A stretch of 64,000 bases of DNA from positions 1 to 64,000 of the forward strand of contig JADKBS010000013.1 of the NCBI GenBank assembly GCA_016714985.1. The letters are read 5' to 3'. Below the pieces are notes generated by a model. That model did no database searches, was not told where the DNA came from, and saw only the letters and a list, made by a program, of their open reading frames with translations. Source of the stretch: Saprospiraceae bacterium (lineage in GTDB: Bacteria > Bacteroidota > Bacteroidia > Chitinophagales > Saprospiraceae). The position numbers and the translations under genes were made by a program. Positions 42,682 through 50,095 of the stretch are shown here, one piece after another. Position 1 is the first letter of the stretch; the number at the start of each line of letters is the position of its first letter.

Positions 42682-43248
42682 TTACTGCTGCTGTGGGTTC
42701 TTGCTCTTGAACGGCAAGCCAAGCATTTTCAACAAGGCATAAGCTTCGTTGTCCGTTTTGGCTGTCGTAACGAAAGTCACGTCCATACCCGAAATCTTGG
42801 TTACTTTTTCAAGGTCAATTTCAGGAAAGATGATATGCTCTGTTATGCCCATTGAATAGTTGCCACGTCCATCAAAACTTTTGTCATTGATACCACGGAA
42901 GTCACGTACACGAGGCAAGGAGACCGAGACGAGCCTATCCATGAACTCCCACATGAGCAGGCCACGGAGTGTCACACGTACACCAATCGGCATACCTTCC
43001 CGAAGTTTGAAGTTAGAAACCGACTTCTTTGCTTTGGTTGACACCGCCTTCTGACCTGCTATCTTGGACATTTCATCCAATGCTACGTCAATCAGCTTTT
43101 TATCGCCGGTCGCTTGACCAACACCTTGATTCAGGCTGATTTTTACCAGCCTTGGAACCTCCATTGGGTTCTTGTATTGAAACTGTTCCTGCAGTGCTGG
43201 AACAACTTCTTTTTCGTATTTTTCCTTGAACCTGGAAACGTATTTCAT
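42682..43248 (-). CDS. rplE: 50S ribosomal protein L5
   Basis: 188 residues. YKNPMEVPRLVKISLNQGVG, REGMPIGVRVTLRGLLMWEF and MDRLVSVSLPRVRDFRGIND; the end DVTFVTTAKTDNEAYALLKM. It binds 5S rRNA and contacts P-site tRNA. Intact. Confidence 0.97.
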   Translation of the reverse strand: MKYVSRFKEKYEKEVVPALQEQFQYKNPMEVPRLVKISLNQGVGQATGDKKLIDVALDEMSKIAGQKAVSTKAKKSVSNFKLREGMPIGVRVTLRGLLMWEFMDRLVSVSLPRVRDFRGINDKSFDGRGNYSMGITEHIIFPEIDLEKVTKISGMDVTFVTTAKTDNEAYALLKMLGLPFKSKNPQQQ

Positions 43249-43273
43249 TGCTTTGAAAAATTTCAGCGATTAG

Positions 43274-43618
43274 TTATTTGATCAGTTCGCCCGACTTTTT
43301 AGCGTAGCGAACCAACTTGCCATCCACCATTTTGCGCCCAATACGTGTTGCTTCACCGCTCTTTGGGTCAACCAACATGAGGTTTGAAATATGGATGGAT
43401 GCGGGAATGTCAACAATACCGCCCGGCTGGTCCTGTGTAGGCTTGCGGTGTTTCTTTTTCATGTTGACACCTTCAACGATAGCCCTATTTTTGTCAGGAA
43501 AAACTTCGACGACATCGCCTACTTCGCCCTTGTCGTTGCCGGCAATGACCTTCACCTTGTCGCCCTTTTTGATATTGAGCTTTGGTGCAAACCTTGTCTT
43601 TTTTTCTTTCTTTGCCAT
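43274..43618 (-). CDS. rplX: 50S ribosomal protein L24
   Basis: 114 residues. The KOW motif is in KLNIKKGDKVKVIAGNDKGE, followed by GVNMKKKHRKPTQDQPGGIV and the C-terminal ATRIGRKMVDGKLVRYAKKS. An assembly initiator near the exit tunnel. Between rplN and rplE. Confidence 0.97.
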   Translation of the reverse strand: MAKKEKKTRFAPKLNIKKGDKVKVIAGNDKGEVGDVVEVFPDKNRAIVEGVNMKKKHRKPTQDQPGGIVDIPASIHISNLMLVDPKSGEATRIGRKMVDGKLVRYAKKSGELIK

Positions 43619-43675
43619 GATAATCAGCGAATTATCTGATGCAACCCAGTTGCAGGATTGATTCTTTTAATTGGT

Positions 43676-44041
43676 TTAAAGTACTTCGGGAGCAAGCGAT
43701 ACAATACGCATGTAGTCCTTCTCACGAAGTTCACGGGCTACTGGCCCGAAAATACGGGAGCCGCGTGGCTCATCCTGGTTGTTCAGAAGGACGCATGCGT
43801 TGTCGTCAAAGCGGATGTAAGAACCATCTTTGCGGCGCACCTCTTTCTTGGTGCGAACCACAACTGCTTTTGACACCATACCTTTCTTCACGCCACCAGG
43901 CGATGAATCTTTCACAGCAACGACGATTTTGTCGCCGACAGAAGCGTAGCGACGGTGCGAACCGCCAAGAACACGGATGCAAAGCACTTCTTTTGCCCCA
44001 CTGTTGTCCGCTACTTTGAGCCTCGATTCTTGCTGAATCAT
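43676..44041 (-). CDS. rplN: 50S ribosomal protein L14
   Basis: 121 residues. MIQQESRLKVADNSGAKEVL, CIRVLGGSHRRYASVGDKIV and the end ELREKDYMRIVSLAPEVL. It contacts 16S rRNA at an inter-subunit bridge and is the docking site of RsfS. Intact. Confidence 0.97.
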   Translation of the reverse strand: MIQQESRLKVADNSGAKEVLCIRVLGGSHRRYASVGDKIVVAVKDSSPGGVKKGMVSKAVVVRTKKEVRRKDGSYIRFDDNACVLLNNQDEPRGSRIFGPVARELREKDYMRIVSLAPEVL

Positions 44042-44108
44042 ATCTGTCTATTTTTAAGTTAGCTGAAGTTTGATGCCCGAATTCTCATGCACCACAAACA
44101 ACAACTGG

Positions 44109-44366
44109 TTATTTCGCTCTTTCGATTATTTCAACCAAGCGCCAGCGCTTGTTCTTGCTCAATGGACGGGTCTCCGTGATACGGACAAGGTCGCCTATCT
44201 TGGCGTCATTGTTTTCGTCATGTGCCATGAACTTTTTGGACATTTTCACAGACTTCCCGTACAGCGGGTGACGGAGGCGACGCTCCACCTTTACACTGAT
44301 GGACTTCATCATCTTGTTACTGACGACGACCCCAACCCTTGATTTTCTTAATTTTCTAACTTCCAT
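44109..44366 (-). CDS. rpsQ: 30S ribosomal protein S17
   Basis: 85 residues. RKLRKSRVGVVVSNKMMKSI, SVKVERRLRHPLYGKSVKMS and KIGDLVRITETRPLSKNKRW. An OB-fold 16S rRNA binder. Between rpmC and rplN. Confidence 0.97.
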   Translation of the reverse strand: MEVRKLRKSRVGVVVSNKMMKSISVKVERRLRHPLYGKSVKMSKKFMAHDENNDAKIGDLVRITETRPLSKNKRWRLVEIIERAK

Positions 44367-44427
44367 TTTTGTATGGTTTGTAGTTGAAAGTTGGCAGCTC
44401 TAACTGGCACTATCAACCATCATCTAC

Positions 44428-44688
44428 TTACTTTCTTCTCCTTCTTTCACGGATTTTGGTACGCTTGGCCAATTCCTCCGGCGACGCCTGCGCCAATTCA
44501 CGGCGACGAGCCTCCGTATGAATGCGTGCGATGTCACGCCGCATTTCCCTCAATTCAAGGGGATTGTCCAAACCCTTAATAGAGTGGTCGAACCTTGCCT
44601 TGTTGTAGTCTGTTTCGGCACCCTTCAGTTCCTCAACCAGTTCTGCATCGGACAGTTCCTGAAGTTCCAGATATTTCTTGCTTGCCAT
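44428..44688 (-). CDS. rpmC: 50S ribosomal protein L29
   Basis: 86 residues, longer than E. coli L29 (63) because of a C-terminal Arg/Lys-rich tail (ELAKRTKIRERRRRK). Core: LQELSDAELVEELKGAETDY, then the helix with DNPLELREMRRDIARIHTEA. Two-helix protein at the exit tunnel, docking site for trigger factor and SRP. Confidence 0.95.
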   Translation of the reverse strand: MASKKYLELQELSDAELVEELKGAETDYNKARFDHSIKGLDNPLELREMRRDIARIHTEARRRELAQASPEELAKRTKIRERRRRK

Positions 44689-44742
44689 TTTTCTAAGTTA
44701 ATATTGTGAGGATGAAATGATTTTCAGTTGGCTATCAATTCA

Positions 44743-45165
44743 TCAGAATGTCACCATATCAGGGCGCACCGTCAGCTTTGTAAGAACAGGGAGCTTCTGT
44801 GCTGCCAGGCGCAGTGCTTCTTGGGCTATCTCTTGGCTTACACCATCAATTTCGAACATGATGCGGCCAGGTGCTACGATTGCTACGTAGTGATCTAAGG
44901 AACCTTTACCTTTTCCCATCCTCACCTCTTGCGGCTTGCGTGAAATAGGCCTGTCTGGGAAGATGCGAATCCATACCTGACCCTCCCTTTTCATGTAGCG
45001 GGTCATGGCAATACGTGCAGATTCGATTTGACGGTTGGTGATGCGGGCACCAGTGATTGCTTTCAGGCCGTAAATACCGAAAGAAACTACACTTCCCCTC
45101 ACATCCATTTTACTGAGGCTTGGCTTTTGCTGCCTGCGATATTTCGTGCGTTTAGGCTGTAACAT
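44743..45165 (-). CDS. rplP: 50S ribosomal protein L16
   Basis: 140 residues. MLQPKRTKYRRQQKPSLSKM, SFGIYGLKAITGARITNRQI, IFPDRPISRKPQEVRMGKGK and GSLDHYVAIVAPGRIMFEID. It organises the A site of the 50S subunit. Between rpsC and rpmC. Confidence 0.97.
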   Translation of the reverse strand: MLQPKRTKYRRQQKPSLSKMDVRGSVVSFGIYGLKAITGARITNRQIESARIAMTRYMKREGQVWIRIFPDRPISRKPQEVRMGKGKGSLDHYVAIVAPGRIMFEIDGVSQEIAQEALRLAAQKLPVLTKLTVRPDMVTF

Positions 45166-45311
45166 CTTGCTTCTTTTATGAAATCCAGCGAATGCTGGGT
45201 TAAAAATCTGGGTCGATATGACTCAAGTTGCCTCGTTTTTTACCCCTCCGAAAAAATCGGCTGCGAAGGTACTACGAATAATTTGAATCTTTACTTGCTT
45301 TTTTTCAAATT

Positions 45312-46178
45312 TTATTTGCGACGACCGCCGCCGCCACCAGCTCCGCCACCGCCTTCACGACGGCCACCGCCGCCGCTGCCACCGTCACGGCGACCACCGC
45401 CGCCACGGCCTTCGCCACGGCCACCACCGCCGCCGTCACGACGTCCGCCACCATCACGACGTCCGCCGCCGTCACGGCCACCGCCGCCACCTTCACCGCC
45501 TTCACCCATGCGCTCCTTCTTTTGGAGGCCGGCATTGGGTGAAAGATCACGCTTGCCATAGACTTCACCTTTGCAAATCCATACTTTGATACCGATTTTG
45601 CCATAAACCGTTTGAGCTTCGCTCAGGAAATAGTCAATATCGGTGCGGAACGTGTGGAGCGGTGTACGTCCATCTTTGTATTCTTCTGTACGTGCCATTT
45701 CCGAACCTGCCAAACGGCCAGAGATACGGACTTTAATGCCTTCTGCACCTGCACGCACTGTTGACTGGATGGCCATCTTAATCGCACGGCGATAGTTGAT
45801 ACGGGCTTCAATCTGCTTGGCAATAGACTCACCAACGATAGATGCGTCCAACTCCGGCTTACGGATTTCAACGATGTTGATTTGAACTTCTTTGTTGGTC
45901 AGTTTGCGAAGCTCTTCACGGATCTTATCCACTTCTTGACCACCTTTGCCAATGACAATACCAGGCCGTGAGGTGTGGATTGTAACCGTGATGCGCTTTA
46001 GCGCACGCTCAATGATAACCCTTGCGATGCCGCCTTTGGCGATACGAGCCTTGAGGTAGATGCGGATCCTTTCATCCTCTACTACTTTGTCGCCATAATC
46101 TTTGTCGGCATACCAGTTGGAGTCCCAACCTCTGATGATACCTAAGCGATTTCCAATCGGATTAGTCTTCTGACCCAT
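45312..46178 (-). CDS. rpsC: 30S ribosomal protein S3 with long Gly/Arg-rich tail
   Basis: 288 residues. The core is standard: MGQKTNPIGNRLGIIRGWDS, the KH domain with RPGIVIGKGGQEVDKIREEL (GKGG 77-80), and the C-domain GIKVRISGRLAGSEMARTEE to KIGIKVWICKGEVYG. After about residue 225 comes a 64-residue tail made almost only of Gly and Arg with some Asp/Glu (RDGGGRR-type repeats), in DNA a tandem of CCGCCACCGT-like triplets. Such RGG-like tails bind RNA. E. coli S3 has 233 residues and no such tail. The tail could also be affected by repeat slippage or assembly. Confidence 0.95.
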   Translation of the reverse strand: MGQKTNPIGNRLGIIRGWDSNWYADKDYGDKVVEDERIRIYLKARIAKGGIARVIIERALKRITVTIHTSRPGIVIGKGGQEVDKIREELRKLTNKEVQINIVEIRKPELDASIVGESIAKQIEARINYRRAIKMAIQSTVRAGAEGIKVRISGRLAGSEMARTEEYKDGRTPLHTFRTDIDYFLSEAQTVYGKIGIKVWICKGEVYGKRDLSPNAGLQKKERMGEGGEGGGGGRDGGGRRDGGGRRDGGGGGRGEGRGGGGRRDGGSGGGGRREGGGGAGGGGGRRK

Positions 46179-46213
46179 TATTTTAGCTATTAATGATTGC
46201 TTGAAAATTTGGA

Positions 46214-46606
46214 TTAACCTTCGGCTTCTGCCGTTTTTGGCGCAAGGTCACGTTCCAATGGAGTTTTGTTCTCCACTATCAACGTAACGTGGTTGCGGCG
46301 CTTGTGAATGCGGGCAGCACGACCGTGAGTTGCAGGCCGGAAACGCTTCAACATGGCTGCCTCGTCACAGAAAATCGTCTTGACGTAGAGGTTGTAGTCG
46401 TCTGCGCTTTCAGCACCATCCAACTTGTATTCCCAGTTAGCAATGGCTGACAGCAGGAGTTTCTCGAGCCAAGCACCTGCTTCGTTCTTTGTATAGCGAA
46501 GGATGTTCAAGGCATCGCCTACCTTCTTGCCACGAATGTTGTTCACGACCAACCGCATTTTGCGGGGAGACATTGGGCAATTCTTTATTTTAGCTACTGC
46601 TTCCAT
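46214..46606 (-). CDS. rplV: 50S ribosomal protein L22
   Basis: 130 residues. AKIKNCPMSPRKMRLVVNNI, RGKKVGDALNILRYTKNEAG, and the tunnel-lining beta-hairpin LKRFRPATHGRAARIHKRRN. It narrows the exit tunnel; mutations in this loop affect macrolides. Intact. Confidence 0.97.
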   Translation of the reverse strand: MEAVAKIKNCPMSPRKMRLVVNNIRGKKVGDALNILRYTKNEAGAWLEKLLLSAIANWEYKLDGAESADDYNLYVKTIFCDEAAMLKRFRPATHGRAARIHKRRNHVTLIVENKTPLERDLAPKTAEAEG

Positions 46607-46669
46607 TTTCTATTGATTGAACTATTTTCAGTCTCAGAATGATTTGGCGATTATTCACCGATTCAACTT

Positions 46670-46939
46670 TTACCCTTTACGGTGACCTGCGTGGCCACGG
46701 AAGTTACGGGTTGGTGAAAACTCACCCAGCTTGTGGCCAACCATCGGCTCGGTCACGAATACCGGAATGAAGTTTTTGCCATTGTGAACTGCGATCGTTT
46801 CACCCACCATGTCTGGAATAATCATCGAAGAACGAGACCAAGTCTTGATGACCTGCTTACGGGTAGCGGCCTTGGCTGCTTCCACTTTCTTCAACAACTT
46901 GAAGTGAACGTATGGCCCTTTTTTAATCGAACGAGGCAT
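46670..46939 (-). CDS. rpsS: 30S ribosomal protein S19
   Basis: 89 residues. MPRSIKKGPYVHFKLLKKVE, TWSRSSMIIPDMVGETIAVH and the end FSPTRNFRGHAGHRKG. It pairs with S13 in the 30S head. Intact. Confidence 0.97.
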   Translation of the reverse strand: MPRSIKKGPYVHFKLLKKVEAAKAATRKQVIKTWSRSSMIIPDMVGETIAVHNGKNFIPVFVTEPMVGHKLGEFSPTRNFRGHAGHRKG

Positions 46940-47001
46940 TGCTGTATAATTTTAAGGCACTGACTTTCAGGAGGTTATTCCTTCATCAAGTTTAAGCAAC
47001 C

Positions 47002-47832
47002 TTAGTTAGTTGTTTTTCTGCGAGAAATGATCAATTGCGTTGATGGCTTCTTATTGTTGCGAGTCTTAGCACCTTTTGCAAATTTGCCCGTGCGTGAACG
47101 TGGCTGACCACCTGAAGCACGGCCCTCGCCACCACCCATCGGGTGATCGACTGGGTTCATTGCTACACCCCTTACCCTCGAACGCTTACCTGACCAGCGC
47201 TTTGCACCTGCTTTGCCCAAAGTGATAAGACCGTGGTCTGGATTTGAGCAAGTACCCATTGTGGCACGGCAAGTAAGCAATATGCGGCGGGCTTCACCAG
47301 AAGGCAGCTTTACAACAGCATAGCGCTCTTCACGGCCCATCATGGTGGCGGATGTGCCCGCAGACCTAACCAATGCAGCACCTTTGCCAGGTGTTAACTC
47401 AATAGCGTGAATTGACGTACCGAGGGGGACATTTTTAAGGAAAAGGCAGTTGCCGATATTGGGTGTTGCTTTGACGCCAGACATCACTTGATCACCGACC
47501 TTCAGGCCGTGGGGTGCAAGGATGTAGCGTTTTTCACCATCAGCATAAGCAATCAAGGCGATGAATGCCGAGCGGTTCGGATCGTACTCAATGGTCTTCA
47601 CCGTGCCTGGAATATTGTCCTTGTCACGCTTGAAGTCAATCATGCGATAGCGACGCTTGTGACCGCCACCAATTTGGCGCATGGTCATCTTGCCTGAACT
47701 GTTGCGTCCACCCGTCTTTTTGATGGAAGACAAAAGGCTGCGCTCAGGCGTATCCGTCGTGATCTCATCCCTGGAGACACCAACCTTGAACCTGGTGCCG
47801 GGCGTTATCGGATTGTATTTTTTTAATGCCAT
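47002..47832 (-). CDS. rplB: 50S ribosomal protein L2
   Basis: 276 residues. LKKYNPITPGTRFKVGVSRD, GGGHKRRYRMIDFKR-like segment (IGGGHKRRYRMIDFKRDKDN), the catalytic-centre-proximal AMNPVDHPMGGGEGRASGGQ with the conserved His, and a basic C-terminus. Needed for subunit association and peptidyl transfer. Confidence 0.98.
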   Translation of the reverse strand: MALKKYNPITPGTRFKVGVSRDEITTDTPERSLLSSIKKTGGRNSSGKMTMRQIGGGHKRRYRMIDFKRDKDNIPGTVKTIEYDPNRSAFIALIAYADGEKRYILAPHGLKVGDQVMSGVKATPNIGNCLFLKNVPLGTSIHAIELTPGKGAALVRSAGTSATMMGREERYAVVKLPSGEARRILLTCRATMGTCSNPDHGLITLGKAGAKRWSGKRSRVRGVAMNPVDHPMGGGEGRASGGQPRSRTGKFAKGAKTRNNKKPSTQLIISRRKTTN

Positions 47833-47847
47833 TTTCGGTTGCTATTT

Positions 47848-48143
47848 TTATGCTTCGCCGTAGAAATTGATGGTTTCACCTTCTGCCAAGGTCACAATGG
47901 CCTTCTTAAAACTGGAAACCCTGCCACGGATAGCCGTACGGCGTGAGTTCCTGCTCTTTGATTTGGAAGGCATAATCATGGTGTTGACGGCTTTCACCTC
48001 AACATTGTAGGCTTCAGCAACGGCCTTTTTGATTTCAATCTTATTGGCATCCTTGTTCACCACGAAGGTGTAGCGGCTGCTCTTTTCAGAAAGCATGTCT
48101 GCTTTTCCGTGATGATGGGCTTTATTAAAATTCGCTTTGCCAT
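47848..48143 (-). CDS. rplW: 50S ribosomal protein L23, frameshifted in this sequence
   Basis: The natural start is the ATG at 48143 (MAKRILIKPIITEK). That frame is lost after GAAAAGCAGACATGC and the rest (ADMLSEKSSRYTFVVNKDAN to TLAEGETINFYGEA) is in the next frame. One extra C after 48102 (plus strand; coding AAAAGC to AAAAGGC) gives a normal 98-residue L23. The single-frame ORF from 48096 is therefore 5'-truncated. L23 is essential in most bacteria, so this is very likely a sequence error. It is the same error context as in rpsD. L23 docks trigger factor and SRP at the exit tunnel. Confidence 0.95.
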
Positions 48144-48200
48144 TTCTTTTGAATTCTATCTTGATGATGATACCGCCGAATCGAATTCAGCGTTATCGAA

Positions 48201-48824
48201 TCAAAGGCTTTCAACAATTTTTGCGATGGAACCTTCCGCCAAAATCAACGTGTTGGAGTGAAGGATTTCGTAGGTATTCAAGTCTTGTGCCCTTGACACT
48301 GCTGCGTTGGGCAGGTTGCGGCAGGACAAATAGACGTTCTTTTCATAGTCACCTGTCACCAAAAGCGACTTCTTGGCATCCAAATTCAGCGCCTTGAGCA
48401 CGCCCAAGAAAGTCTTCGTCTTTGGAGCATCGAAGGAAAAGTCTTCCATCACGATGATTTGACCATTTGCTGCTTTTGAAGAAAGTGCAGACAAGCGGGC
48501 AAGGCGCTTTACTTTCTTGTTCAGCTTCTGGCTGTAGTCCCTTGGCTTTGGGCCAAACACACGGCCACCACCTTTGTAAAGTGGGCTGTTGATGTCGCCC
48601 TTACGGGATCCACCTGTGCCTTTTTGCTTGTGAAGCTTCCGGGTAGAGCCAGAAATTTCGCTGCGCTCCTTGGACTTATGCGTTCCTTGGCGCTGGTTGG
48701 CCAAATATGCTTTTACAGCAAGCCATACCGCATGCTCATTCGGCGTCGCACCGAACACGTCGTCCGGAAGTTCGACTGATTTGCCAGTCTTTTCGCCTTT
48801 GATATTGAAAACTTCGAGTTTCAT
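48201..48824 (-). CDS. rplD: 50S ribosomal protein L4
   Basis: 207 residues. LEVFNIKGEKTGKSVELPDD, the tunnel loop with GTHKSKERSEISGSTRKLHK and KGTGGSRKGDINSPLYKGGG, and the C-terminal helix region ending YEILHSNTLILAEGSIAKIV. In E. coli L4 also represses the S10 operon; not shown here. It lies 57 bases before rplW. Confidence 0.97.
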   Translation of the reverse strand: MKLEVFNIKGEKTGKSVELPDDVFGATPNEHAVWLAVKAYLANQRQGTHKSKERSEISGSTRKLHKQKGTGGSRKGDINSPLYKGGGRVFGPKPRDYSQKLNKKVKRLARLSALSSKAANGQIIVMEDFSFDAPKTKTFLGVLKALNLDAKKSLLVTGDYEKNVYLSCRNLPNAAVSRAQDLNTYEILHSNTLILAEGSIAKIVESL

Positions 48825-48873
48825 AACTGTGAAGTCATTAATTGCTTTAGGAAATAAACCCTCTCAGGTCTGG

Positions 48874-49503
48874 TTACTGCTTCTTTTCAATGATAACGAA
48901 AGAGCCATTGTGGCCTGGAATCGCACCTTTAATAAGGATAAGATTGCGCTCGGCAAACACCTTGACAACTTTCAGGTTTTTGACCTTTACATTGTCTTGG
49001 CCCATGTGACCCGCCATCCTCATGCCTTTGAAAACCCTTGATGGGAACGAAGATGCACCGATAGAACCAGGTGCCCTGAGCCTGTTGTGCTGACCGTGTG
49101 TACGGTCACCAACGCCACTGAAACCGTGGCGGCGAACAACGCCTTGGAAACCCTTTCCCTTGGTAACACCAGATGCATTCACCATGTCGCCTTCCTTGAA
49201 AAGTTCTTCGACCCTTATTACGTCGCCCAAGTTTTTGGACACTGCATTGAAGTCACGAAACTCAACCAATTTTTGCTTGGGTGCAGTACTGGCCTTTTCA
49301 AAGTGGCCGATCATCGGCTTTGTCGTATTCTTAACCTTGGCTTCGCCATAGGCCAATTGAAGCGCAGTGTAGCCATCTGAACTCTCACTTTTGACCTGTG
49401 TGACAACACATGGTCCTGCTTCGATTACTGTGCAGGCTATGTTCCTACCAGCCTCATCAAAAATGCTGGTCATGCCTACTTTCTTTCCGATTATGCCATT
49501 CAT
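48874..49503 (-). CDS. rplC: 50S ribosomal protein L3
   Basis: 209 residues from the ATG at 49503 (MNGIIGKKVGMTSIFDEAGR), the usual L3 start; 18 more in-frame codons upstream are probably not translated. VTKGKGFQGVVRRHGFSGVG and RAPGSIGASSFPSRVFKGMR are the conserved loop near the peptidyl-transferase centre. First of the large-subunit genes after rpsJ. Confidence 0.97.
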   Translation of the reverse strand: MNGIIGKKVGMTSIFDEAGRNIACTVIEAGPCVVTQVKSESSDGYTALQLAYGEAKVKNTTKPMIGHFEKASTAPKQKLVEFRDFNAVSKNLGDVIRVEELFKEGDMVNASGVTKGKGFQGVVRRHGFSGVGDRTHGQHNRLRAPGSIGASSFPSRVFKGMRMAGHMGQDNVKVKNLKVVKVFAERNLILIKGAIPGHNGSFVIIEKKQ

Positions 49504-49703
49504 CGGGCAGAATTTTTTATGGTTTGCAAATAGTTTGTTTTGAGCCATTCCAATCATGAAATGACACTAAACCAGCTACTTGCAAGTTATTGACTAAATT
49601 CATTTGCCTTTTTAACCACGCTGCCTATTTTTAGCAGACGGGTGAAGACAAACCATAGACTTGTTGTTGGTAAGCAATGCTCACCGCGATATGACGGGCG
49701 GTA

Positions 49704-50012
49704 TTACGTCAACTTGACCTGAATATCTACACCACTCGGAAGCTCCAGTTTGGATAACGCATCGACTGTCTTCTGGGTAGGAGTATAAATCTCTATCAGT
49801 CGCTTGTGGGTGCGTAGCTGGAACTGCTCACGAGATTTCTTGTTGACGTGCGGCGAGCGCAGGACGGTAAAAATCTCTTTCTTCGTGGGCAGCGGAATCG
49901 GACCAGTCACGACAGCACCGCTAGAGCGGACCGTTTTAACGATCTTCTCCGTTGACTTGTCCACCAAGTTGTGGTCGTAGGAACGGAGCTTGATTCTAAT
50001 TTTTTGATTCAT
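49704..50012 (-). CDS. rpsJ: 30S ribosomal protein S10
   Basis: 102 residues. MNQKIRIKLRSYDHNLVDKS, SGAVVTGPIPLPTKKEIFTV and RSPHVNKKSREQFQLRTHKR. S10 is also NusE, the antitermination factor. It heads the S10 part of the cluster; a 200-base gap to rplC contains no gene. Confidence 0.97.
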   Translation of the reverse strand: MNQKIRIKLRSYDHNLVDKSTEKIVKTVRSSGAVVTGPIPLPTKKEIFTVLRSPHVNKKSREQFQLRTHKRLIEIYTPTQKTVDALSKLELPSGVDIQVKLT

Positions 50013-50047
50013 GCCGAATTAAATTGATAAACACTTTAGAAATTTTT

Positions 50048-50081
50048 GCCCGCTCAAAGGGCTTTTTTCCAAAGAGCGGGC
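50048..50081 (-). terminator. Hairpin between fusA and rpsJ
   Basis: 8-bp stem GCCCGCTC/GAGCGGGC with an 18-base loop, 15 bases after the fusA stop on the minus strand. It is followed by AAAAATTT rather than a T-run. Likely a weak terminator or an mRNA-processing site separating the str and S10 sections. Confidence 0.45.
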
Positions 50082-50095
50082 AAAGATAAGAACTT

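Noticed and set aside
45178..45561. Proline-rich plus-strand frame (PPPPAPPPPSRRPPPP)
   Set aside because: It is the reverse complement of the Gly/Arg-rich tail of S3.
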